Positions 23,517 to 33,199 of a DNA stretch of 64,000 bases are shown here, in pieces. Origin of the DNA: Fallopia convolvulus (taxonomy: Eukaryota; Streptophyta; Magnoliopsida; Caryophyllales; Polygonaceae); the NCBI GenBank assembly GCA_964016875.1, contig OZ024718.1:563001-627000 (forward strand). The letters run 5' to 3'. The notes beneath the pieces were generated by a model. The model saw only the letters and a program-made list of their open reading frames with translations. It was not told the DNA's origin and ran no database searches. Both the position numbers and the translations under genes were made by a program. Numbering within the stretch: the stretch's first letter is position 1; every line of letters starts with the position of its first letter.

Positions 23517-25638
23517 ATGGACGAGCTCACTCCCCGGCCGGCGAGCTCTCCGGCGTTGACCCCGTTGACCTTCCTCGAACGCGCCGCCACCGTCTACGGC
23601 GACCGCCCCTCCCTCATCTACAACGACGCCGTCGTCGCCACTTGGGCCGACACCCACCTCCGCTGCCTCCGCCTCGCCTCCTCCCTCCGCCGCCTCCTCG
23701 CCGCCCGCCGCCTCCCCGTCGTCTCCGCCTTCCTCCCCAACCTCCCCGCCATGCTCGAGCTCCACTTCGCCGTCCCCATGTCCGGCGCCGTCCTCAACGA
23801 CCTCAACACCCGCCTCGACCCCCGCACCATCGCCGTCCTCCTCCGCCACTCCTCCGCCGCCGCCCTCGTCGTCGACTCCCCCTCCCTCCCCACCATCCTC
23901 TCCGCCCTCTCCCTCCTCCCCCAATCCCACCCGCCTCCGGCCCTCATCATCGTCCCCGACGGGCCCGGCCCGAATCCCGACCCGAGCTACACTCTCTACG
24001 ACTACGAGGATCTGGTAAATCGGGGCGACCCGGGCTTCGACTGGGCCCGGCCCGAATCCGAGTGGGGCCCGATCGTGTTGAACTACACCTCCGGGACCAC
24101 GTCGGACCCGAAGGGCGTGGTCCACACGCACCGCGGCGCGTACCTGATGGCCGTGGACGCGATCATCAATTGGCCGCTGCCGGAGGCGCCGGTGTACCTG
24201 TGGACGCTGCCGATGTTCCACGTCAACGGGTGGAGCTTCGCCTGGGGGCTGGCGGCGGTCGGCGGCGTCAGCGTGTGCATGAGGAAGTTCGACGCCGGCG
24301 ACGTCTACGCGCTGATCCGGCGGCACGGCGTCACCCACATGTGCGGCGCGCCCGTGGTGCTCAACATGCTGTCGAACGCCGCCGAGGCGAGGAGGCTTGA
24401 CCGGCCGGTGCATGTCTTGACCGCCGGAGCGCCGCCGCCGGCCGCCGTGCTGATGAAGACGGAGGAGTTGGGGTTTGTGGTTAGTCACGGGTACGGGCTG
24501 ACGGAGACCGGCGGGTTGGTGGTCACTTGCGCCTGGAAGGCCAAGTGGAACACTTTTCCGGCCACCGAGCGGGCCCGCCTCAAAGCAAGGTACGTAATTG
24601 TGTTGAAATTTGATGATTTTGATTGATAATTTGATCAATTGTCACTCTTAGAAAACGAATCAACTCTTATTTAATCAAAATAATCCATTGATTAAGCATA
24701 AGTTCGATTAAGTAGTATTGTAAGTTAGTGATCAATCATGAGTCAATTATATTTTCTTTTTCTTGCTTTCAATTGTACAATTTCAATAGCACCAAAAATT
24801 TCTGATGTGACACAATTTATGGTTAGATTGTGACCTTTTAAATATCCGGAAACATGAAAGTTTTTCAATACATTGACCATATAATGCCATATATTATACG
24901 GAGTACTATATTGCCATTGATCCGTTCAAAAAGGCTGTGCTTTAACGTGTATTGAATCTACTAGTTTAGGAATTTCAATTTGTTTAATCAATAAAACTCA
25001 CTCAGATCTAGGCTAGATCGATGGTTGATATCTTATTGATTGATTTGTGTAATAGGCAAGGAGTGAGAACGCTGGGATTGACTGAAATGAACGTAATTGA
25101 CCCCCAAACCGGAAAGCCCGTAAAGCGCGACGGGCAATCCGCCGGAGAAATCGTCCTCCGAGGCGCCAGCGTTATGCTCGGCTACCTCAAGGACCCGGCG
25201 GGGACCGCCAAGTGCATGGGCGACGACGGGTGGTTCAAGACGGGCGACGTTGGGGTAATGCACCCCGACGGGTACCTCGAGATCAAGGACCGGTCGAAAG
25301 ACGTGATCATCAGCGGAGGCGAGAACATCAGCAGCGTCGAGGTCGAGTCGGTGCTCTACACCCACCCGGCCGTGAACGAGGCGGCGGTGGTGGCCCGACC
25401 CGACGAGCATTGGGGCGAGACGCCGTGTGCGTTTCTGAGCCTCAAGGAGAATCTGGATAAGAGGCCGACGGAGGCGGAGATCATCGAGTATTGTAGGGCG
25501 AAGATGGCGCGTTTTATGGTTCCGAGGACGGTTGTGTTCAAGGACGAGCTTCCCAAGACGTCGACGGGCAAGGTTCAGAAGTTCGTCCTTAGGGAGGTCG
25601 CAAAAGGAATGGGCTCGTCGAGGGCTAGCCGTTTGTGA
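23517..25638 (+). CDS. AMP-dependent acyl-CoA synthetase, peroxisomal (tandem copy 3, intact)
   Basis: Same reaction and family as copy 1. Exons 23517-24589 and 25056-25638 encode 551 residues; donor GTACGT, acceptor AATAG, intron 466 bp. The ATP loop YTSGTTSDPKG is at about residue 190; the C-terminal half has GWFKTGDVGVMHPDGYLEIKD, SGGENISSVEVESVL and the catalytic Lys at 530. It ends SRL, a peroxisomal signal. Exon 2 has the same 583-nt length as copy 1. The 5' part of exon 1 is almost identical to copy 1 while the promoter resembles copy 2. The long minus-strand open frame across exon 1 is a by-product of GC-rich third positions. With its TATA box this is the copy best equipped to be expressed. 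Confidence 0.93.
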
Positions 25639-27537
25639 CGAGTCAAGGACGTGAGTTTGTTGGTGAATGATTACCAAATTGTGTTCATCCATTCTAGTCA
25701 AATTGTCCTGGTTTCTTGTATGCTGTTGCCCTTGTGTCACAATTTATTAGTAAGAGTGGTTGACTGGTTGAGTTTGTCTTTTTGGAAGTTGTTGAGCTGT
25801 GAGGAAGCAGGGGTCTGGACTGACAACTCAGGCCAGCTAGAATTATTATTGGCAAAATGAGTAAATGACAAATGTGTTGTTTGTAGTCTCTTCCACACAC
25901 ATTATTGGCTTTTGTAGTCTCGTTTGGTGCTAGTACTCCTTGTATGTGGAGTTTTTTTCTCGGGTTCGAGTTTCCAACCCTTTTTTTGAGTTGGTTTGTG
26001 GTGGTGTGGAGCTTCTTTTCGACGTCACCTGTCTGTGTCCAGTTTCGTCTTGCATTGGCTTGTCTAGTCACCGGGTTTCCGGTCTCTCGATTATTCTAAC
26101 TTTTTGGTTAATCGAATTTTTTCCTACTCAAAAAAATACGCTGGACAAAATCATTAGTCTCTAGTCTCTACGATTAGCGAATACTCTATTTAAAGTTTTT
26201 TTCCCCATAATAATCTTAGTCTCCGTTTGGCAGCTCAGCTCTAGTATCTTTCTCCCGCTACCCAAAAAGCTAGCGGAAAAGCTGCCCCCCTGGGAAAAGG
26301 TAGGAGGGTACAAAATCTAGCGGACCCTAGGAGAAATTAAGCTCGTCTACCGGAAGCTCCCGCTCCCGGAAAAGCTACCCCAAAACACTAATGACAAACG
26401 GACACTTAATCCTTGCAGAAAAGCCACAATACAGAATTGTTCAACTGCAATTGAAAACCAGTACTGATATACAAAAGTTACACTGCACCAGTTTTTATGT
26501 TGCACTTTCAGAAATACAATAGTCAATGGAATGAAACTTACAGGCCAACCATGGCTTTCACCAACAGGCTGGTCTTCTTCTTCTTCTTCTTCTTCTTCTT
26601 CCCTAGAGTCTCCGAGTACGATCAAGCTGAAGTAAAATGGCAGACATTGCGTGGCTACTCCAGCTTGTGTCTGAGGGATGTTTGAGCTTGCTTTGGCTGA
26701 ACAGCAGACCACCTGAAACCGGAATGAACGTATTCTATTGAGCAATGTTGAAAAAGGAATTTATTTGCTAGATCAAACAGAATTACACAATGTCAACTTT
26801 CTTATATGCTGCTTCTCTTTGTATATTGACAAACTGAACAAGACCTTTTTGCAATTGGCAGCAAATCCAGCAATATTTAGGCAGGTATAGGAACACTTTC
26901 CTTCAAAACAGTTTTTGAGTCCAATAAGCAGAACCAAGCTAAGTTAATCAATCATGAAACAAAACCTATAATCCATCCATATAATTGGAGAGTTAAGCTG
27001 TCTAATTTAGCCAACTTTGTCAAGTGTTGCATGTATCATAAATATGCAGCACATGTTTCAATTGCAGGGCTGTTTAACAAATGAATCAACACTTGATACA
27101 GTGATACTCTCAATCATATGAAAATGGTGCAACTGTATAATCAAATGTTGGATAATCATAATGCAAGCATGTAAATTGCCACATCACATTCTTTACTGTG
27201 ATTAATCCATTTCCTCTCTTCCACACGGCACCAAATTATCTACTCAAAATATCATGGAACTTTATGCAGAATTTGGCAGCTAGAAACCAATGCAACCAAG
27301 ACTAATATATTTGTAAAAAGAAACACATCAACAAGCAAAGATTCTCTTAATCAGAGCAATTAACAAAATTATACTGCCTGATAGTATGTGTTTTCAAATG
27401 CCTGAGAAATTTTTGGAACAGTATTTATGACTGAGAGACTGAATATTCAAAATAGTAGAGCATATACCTGCCATATCCAATCTGTGCTCCAGCAATGAGG
27501 CAAGTTTCCCTTTCGTATCTTCAAAAACACAAGAGCT
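25639..27537. other. Intergenic: 3' flanks, small insertion, microsatellite
   Basis: Probable 3' UTR of copy 3 to about 25860. 25900-26130 looks like the 3' part of a decayed retroposon ending in A-rich DNA. 26219-26404 (CTCCGTTTGGCAGCTC at left, ACAAACGGAC at right) may be a small inverted-repeat element. A (TTC)n tract lies near 26577-26601. 26700-27537 may hold the PORR gene's 3' UTR. Confidence 0.4.
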
Positions 27538-28770
27538 TTAAATTGAGTTCACAATCTCTGTGCTTTTCTCTTCTTCCTCACGAGAGTCGCTACTTCTTGA
27601 GTTCATAACCTCAGTTAACAGCATCCCATGGCGTCCCAACATGACCAAATCAAGAAGCTTCCTTCTTGCCTCATAAACAGGATTTGGCTCAATCAATCGT
27701 CCCCTCTCATAAGCCTCCCTTAGAAAAACGGTATGCCTCTTCCCTTTGGTTGATATATAAAACATCCCAGGGTGATCAAGAAATAAATCCCTTATATTAA
27801 AATCAATCCCAAAACAATTCCTGAAATGACTAATCTTCTCCACTTCAACCATCTTCTCCACTGTTAAGCTCATGAACTCATGTATGATTGCAACTGCCCT
27901 CTTCTCCAATTTCATCATTTGAGTTTTTGAGCTATACTTCTTGCCTGCAATAAACTCCTCATACGGACCCATATACGGCAGCCTTTGCCACTCTGTGACC
28001 TTCTCCCTAAAGCTCTTCTTCAACCTCATTCCAGAAGGAAACCCTTGCTTAAAGCTAAACTGCAACTCAGTTCTATCGAGCTTGGAATCCTCCTTGCAAC
28101 ACTCCACCACTCTCCAGTTCTCCACTGTGGCTGTAAAGTGACCCCTTGGATATTGCTGTACAAGCTTCAAGACATGGGTATTAGGTTCATTCCCATCTCC
28201 AAGCTCGAACAAATTAGGGTTTTTCGCTATCACTGAATCTTCAAAATCTTCTGGAAGCCCCAATTCCCTCCAAACCTTAAAAACAGCCCTCAATAGCACC
28301 GATTTTGACAAAGACATGGAAAGAATCCGAACCAATCGATCCACAACCAAATCAAACGAGTCATCGATGGCCTGAGCTTCAATCTCTGCAATTTCAACAG
28401 CTCTATCGGCCAGTTTACATGAGGGCATTGATTTTTCAGGATCATAGTAAATCTGGAAAATGTGAGGGTACTTCCGGAGGAAATAGGCGGCTCCCCGATT
28501 AAGGTGGAGCTTCTGGGCGAGCCTGGAGAGGAAATCAAGCGAAACGGAAGGCGGTTTCCGATTGGGGTTTGCGAGGATTAAGTCTTGGATGGCGACCACT
28601 TTGACAAGGTTCTTGTGGTGGTCCATGAGCTTCTCAAGGGTTGCGTCTCTAGCCCTAGAGGCCACGTACTGAGCAGAGGTGGTTTTGGGGATTGAATTGA
28701 TTCGAAAAGGGTGGCCATTAGGGTTTTTGAGAATGAACTTAATCAGCTGATTCGCCATGTCAAATTTCAA
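27538..28770 (-). CDS. PORR-domain protein (organelle RNA splicing factor type)
   Basis: Intronless, 410 codons from 28770. The second Met at 28758 (MANQLIKFILKN) gives 406 and looks like the natural start of a targeting sequence rich in Lys/Asn and poor in acid. The PORR domain starts near residue 35: RDATLEKLMDHHKNLVKVV, then FLSRLAQKLHLNRGAAYFLRKYPHIF, and the C-terminal HPGMFYISTKGKRHTVFLREAY. Family members (WTF1, RPD1, WTF9) bind group II introns in chloroplasts or mitochondria; which organelle is not decidable here. The acidic tail (DSREEEEKSTEIV) follows the domain. A truncated duplicate lies about 2 kb away at 29985-30733. Confidence 0.92.
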   Translation of the reverse strand: MKFDMANQLIKFILKNPNGHPFRINSIPKTTSAQYVASRARDATLEKLMDHHKNLVKVVAIQDLILANPNRKPPSVSLDFLSRLAQKLHLNRGAAYFLRKYPHIFQIYYDPEKSMPSCKLADRAVEIAEIEAQAIDDSFDLVVDRLVRILSMSLSKSVLLRAVFKVWRELGLPEDFEDSVIAKNPNLFELGDGNEPNTHVLKLVQQYPRGHFTATVENWRVVECCKEDSKLDRTELQFSFKQGFPSGMRLKKSFREKVTEWQRLPYMGPYEEFIAGKKYSSKTQMMKLEKRAVAIIHEFMSLTVEKMVEVEKISHFRNCFGIDFNIRDLFLDHPGMFYISTKGKRHTVFLREAYERGRLIEPNPVYEARRKLLDLVMLGRHGMLLTEVMNSRSSDSREEEEKSTEIVNSI

Positions 28771-29984
28771 TCCTCAATTTCATCCATCCACTGAGCAAAA
28801 ACTCTAAACTTGATCCAAACTGGTACAAAATTCAATGGAAATGGAAAGTAACAGTATTAAGAGGAAACGAAAAGAGACGGAAGATTCAGAGGATGAGGTT
28901 GCTTACTATGATGGAGCTAAATTTCTATCTCCTACATTCTTACATGAATACATAAAGCACTTCATCAGTTAATTTATGGCAAATTCCAAGTTTTAAGCTT
29001 GTAAACAATGTTGACATCTTTAGATTGACTTAACACCTGCAAAGCAAAATCAAGCATTTTGAAAGATTATCAATTAACATATCAAGGTGACATCCTTATG
29101 TGTATTAAAGCTAAAAATTTCAGGCACTTGAAATGACTCTTCCAACAATAAGCAAAACCATAAACGAACACAAAGCATAGTGAAAATGGGGAAAAAGGGA
29201 GACGAATTCACGAAGCTCAAACAACCAGATCAGCATCAACCAAGAGCATTTCAATTAGAAATGGGAAAACAATTGGACAAAGCTCTATGGTTCAAGCAGT
29301 GGCGGCCGGGATTTCTCAGCCACGGGCCAGGGGCACAAAACAAGTGGAAAATTGGATCTTTCTCAATTGAGAAATAAGAACCACGGTTGACATAAAGACA
29401 TTAGGAAACAAAATTCAATTGAGAACGACGAGTTCAAACCGATCAATTTTGGAGACGAATTTGTAGACTAGACTTCCACGAGGCTGAAAAGATACGCCGG
29501 CGGTGAAGAATTCTATCTCCCGAGTCCGTCTTAACGCTGGTCTGGTTCATTCTTTATCAATTGAATGAAGTTGGGCCTGTAAAAGACAGGCCCAACTTAA
29601 ATATTGATAGGTGTTATTTTTACTATTTGTAATAATTTAATAATGTTATAGTTAAAAATGATAAACTATATGATTTTAGATTAAAAACTAGTTGAATTCC
29701 TATACCATGTACAGGTTTTGTTTAAAAATATGTTGCATAAATAAGTTATTTTTCAAATTTACATAATTCAAAAATATATTAATGTTTAAATTTTGAAATG
29801 CCTACATATTAGGAATGTTAAGTATTTGTTATTTTAATAAGTATAAAAAAAATTAGTTAAAATATAGTGGGACCCAAATTATTGATAAAATTAAAAATTA
29901 AAAATTAACAAAAAATGACACATAAGCGAATTGAACAATAGGTTGACATGTGGCCAAAAGGCCAAAAGGCCAAAAGCCCAAATT
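28771..29984. other. PORR upstream region and intergenic DNA
   Basis: Probable PORR leader and promoter to about 29550, where a GC-richer block (GATACGCCGGCGGTGAAG) occurs; a leader intron is possible. 29600-29980 is AT-rich with GGCCAAAAGGCCAAAAGGCC repeats at 29952-29980, directly before the duplicated PORR segment. Confidence 0.4.
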
Positions 29985-30733
29985 CCACTCTGTGACCTTC
30001 TCCCTAAAGCTCTTCTTCAACCTCATTCCAGAAGGAAACCCTTGCTTAAAGCTAAACTGCAACTCAGTTCTATCAAGCTTGGAATCCTCCTTGCAACACT
30101 CCACCACTCTCCAGTTCTCCACTGTGGTTGTAAAGTGACCCCTTGGATATTGATGTACAAGCTTCAAGACATGGGTATTAGGTTCATTCCCATCTCCAAG
30201 CTCGAACAAATTAGGATTTTTCGCTATCACTGAATCTTCAAAATCTTCAGGAAGCCCCAATTCCCTCCAAACCTTAAAAACAGCCCTCAATGGCACCGAT
30301 TTTGACAAAGACATGGAAAGAATCCGAACCAATCGATCCACAACCAAATCAAACGAGTCATTGATGGCCTGAGCTTCAATCTCTGCAATTTCAACAGCTC
30401 TATCGGCCAGTTTACATGAGGGCATTGATTTTTCAGGATCATAGTAAATCTGGAAAATGTGAGGGTACTTCCGGAGGAAATAGGCGGCACCCCGGTTAAG
30501 GTGGAGCTTCTGGGCGAGCCTGGAGAGGAAATCAAGCGAAACGGAAGGCGGTTTCCGATTGGGGTTTGCGAGGATTAAGTCTTGGATGGCGACCACTTTG
30601 ACAAGGTTTTTGTGGTGGTCCATGAGCTTCTCAAGGGTTGCGTCTCTAGCCCTAGAGGCCACGTACTAAGCAGAGGTGGTTTTGGGGATTGAATTGATTC
30701 GAAAAGGGTGGCCATTAGGGTTTTTGAGAATGA
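29985..30733 (-). pseudogene. Truncated duplicate of the PORR gene
   Basis: This matches 27988-28736 over exactly 749 bp with no indel and about a dozen substitutions counted by eye. It lacks the first seven codons and start Met as well as roughly the last 150 codons. Near the 5' end a Gln codon (CAG) has become TAG (30666-30668). The copy ends abruptly at both sides, without poly(A), so it is a DNA-level segment. The residual frame from an internal Met spans 30662-29898 and runs into unrelated sequence. Confidence 0.9.
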
Positions 30734-31457
30734 GTTCACTCAGGCATGCGGAAACCACCACCACCAACATATGTAAGAGCTATCTCATTCACAATGACTA
30801 GTTGCATTGGCTTGAACTCTCTCTATTCATCTTTGCCTTGAGAACCAAACAAACCCTCACCTTGAGTAGATGGATCCGCATAATCTCTCCGTAATTCACA
30901 CAATTTTACATCATGGTTAACAACAAAACTCAAAAGACAATATTTTGCAACGATTACATCAATCAAAGTATCATATAATAAAATCATGTGTGAAAAAGAT
31001 ATAATGTTCACTTGCTTTAAGATAGTGTAAAGCATTCTTAGCTACCTCATTCACATGACAAATAAAACAAAGTACCAAGAGAATAATAACAAAATAATGA
31101 GCAGACTAAGCCAAATGGAGTAAAGTATTGTAAGATCTTTTTTACTTCATCTCCTTTTTCTTTTTGAACACTTTAAATGGAGTAGAGATAGCAACACATG
31201 ATCTTTCTTATTATTTTTTCAAGTAGGAATAGAAAACTTTACATTATCCTTAATACTTAATCTCCCTGTTTTTAGCACTTTTTTTTTTGAGCAGTCCATT
31301 TGCATGATCTTGTTCTTAGTTAAAGTCAAAGAAGAAATGTTTTTGGTTTTGAGAGTTTAGCTCCGAAGAAATGAGTTTACTTTTGATGCTCTATATCACT
31401 CAAATAAAACTTGCAAATCCGTTTCTTTCATTTATTGGCTAACCTATCTTAAAAATA
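30734..31457 (-). pseudogene. Fibrillarin-like 3' fragment, tandem unit 1
   Basis: On the minus strand this holds the end of a fibrillarin-like gene. A short exon in a degraded FLKAGGHHIVFTH-type frame begins near 31060 and a last exon ends near 30740. The last exon keeps traces of EGLFGSQGKDE, FKPMQLV and NERD, matching the family's FQNEVKKLQQEQFKPAEQVTLEPFERDH region. In-frame stops and shifts are present. The unit begins directly at the end of the PORR duplicate. Confidence 0.75.
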
Positions 31458-32336
31458 TGTTCACCCGGACATGCGGAAACCACCACCAACAACAACATAT
31501 GTAGATCTCTCTCATTCACAGTGACTAGTTGCATTGGCTTGAACTCCCTCTATTCATCTTTGCCTTGAGAACCAAACAAACCCTCACATTGGCTAGATCG
31601 ATCCGTATAATCTCTCTGCAATTCACACAATTTTACATCATGGTTAACAACAAAACTCAAAAAATAATATTTTGCAACGATTACATCAATCAAAATATCA
31701 TAAAATAAAAACATGTGTGAAAACAATGTGATGTCCACCTGCTTTGAGATAGTGTAAAGCATTCGTAGCTAGCTACATCATTCACCTTACATATAAAACA
31801 AAGTACCAAGAGAATAATAACAAAATAATTAGCAAAAAAATTAATGTATCTACTTTCTATCAAAAAAATTTAATGAAAGATAATTCATTCAATTAATAAA
31901 CGTTTAAATAGGTTGGATTTTAGAAGACATGCATGACCAAAAATACCGTATTGTGATTTCTCTATTCTATTGGATCTCAAATCTTCAACTAACATATACA
32001 ACTAAAGAACATTGTGAAAACCAAACATAACATACCACCTTAATTGCATCAAAGAAAACATACCAAATCACCATTATTCAGGATATAAACATGTAACATA
32101 GTACCAAAGGCATCACAAAACACTATCATATAATTAAATATCAAATCCAAATGCAATCGAGTAGATCAATTCATTACGCAACCTTCCTGATTTGCAACTT
32201 CAAGTAAGAGGTAACAGAAAATGATCAAGATAGTAGTATGTTAGTTTGTATTGAATATTGCAACTAATTAGATTTGTCGAATACCCTAAAACTAGCAAAT
32301 CCGTTTCTTTCATTTGTTGGCTAACCCATCCTAAAA
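31458..32336 (-). pseudogene. Fibrillarin-like 3' fragment, tandem unit 2
   Basis: A second copy of unit 1, starting GTTCACCCGGACATGCGGAA. It also contains 31900-32290, which is the inverted counterpart of the downstream flank of the plus-strand fibrillarin-like locus (about 37220-37560). The minus-strand last exon reads RDYTDRSSQCEGLFGSQGKDE followed by a stop, about four codons more than the plus-strand locus retains at its splice junction. Confidence 0.75.
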
Positions 32337-33020
32337 ATAAGTTCACTCGGACATGCGGAAACCACCACCAACAACATATGTAAGATCTCTCTCATTCACA
32401 GTGACTAGTTGCATTGGCTTGAACTCCCTGTATTCATCTTTGCCTTGAGAACCAAATAAAACCTCACCTTAGCTAGATGGATCCGTATATTCTCTTTGTA
32501 ATTCACACAATTTTACATCATGGTTAACAACAAAACTCAAAAGATAATATTTTGCAACGATTACATCAATCAAAATATCATAGAATAAAAACATGTATGA
32601 AAACGGTATAATGTCCACCTGCTTTAAGATAGTGTAAAACATTCTTAACTACCTCATTCCCATCACAAATAAAACAAAGCACCAAGAGAATAATAACAAA
32701 ATAATGAGAAGCCTAAGACAAATGGAGTAAAGCATTGTAAGATCTTAATTACTTCATCTCCCTTTTTCTTTTTGAGTACTTTAAATGGAGTAGAAATAGC
32801 AACACATGTTATTTCTTATTATTTATTCAAGTAGGAAAAGAAAACTTTACATTATCCTTAATACTTAATCTCCCTGTTTTTAGCACTTTTTTTATTGTTT
32901 GAGCAATCCATTTGCATAATTTTGTTCTTAGTTAAAGTTGAAGAAGAAATGTAACTGGTGTTGAGAGCTTAGCTCCGAAGAAATGAGTTTAATTTTGATG
33001 CTCTGTATAACTCCGAAGAA
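32337..33020 (-). pseudogene. Fibrillarin-like 3' fragment, tandem unit 3
   Basis: A third copy, starting GTTCACTCGGACATGCGGAA. It shares with unit 1 the tail that includes CTTAATCTCCCTGTTTTTAG and TTAGCTCCGAAGAAATGAG, so units 1 and 3 derive from the same extended segment. No intact reading frame. Confidence 0.75.
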
Positions 33021-33199
33021 ATATTTTTTTTGTCTAACAGGCCCAAGTTCTTTTACCATTTCAATTGATAAACAAAGCTAAGAACGAACCAGAGAGAGAG
33101 AGAGAGCGCTCTTTTTTCGCAGCCCTACCAAGCGCAACTCCACACCGTCGCGGCGTCGCATCATCCGTCAACTTAACAATTTTCTTTCATTCGATAATT

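Noticed and set aside
23493..24638. 381-codon minus-strand open frame antisense to synthetase copy 3, with similar frames opposite copies 1 and 2
   Set aside because: It mirrors the sense codons; C/G third positions remove antisense stops. The composition (long runs of Gly/Glu/Asp/His/Arg) resembles no family, and the sense strand is a clear enzyme.
25900..26110. Possible protein-coding exon with Cys/Trp/Phe-rich frames
   Set aside because: Two overlapping frames of similar length, no splice logic and an A-rich end; it looks more like decayed retroposon DNA.
26347..26745. 132-codon minus-strand frame with a DSREEEEEEEEE run, echoing the PORR tail DSREEEE
   Set aside because: The Glu run is a (TTC)n microsatellite read in antisense; the rest lacks resemblance. 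Probably 3' UTR or intergenic.
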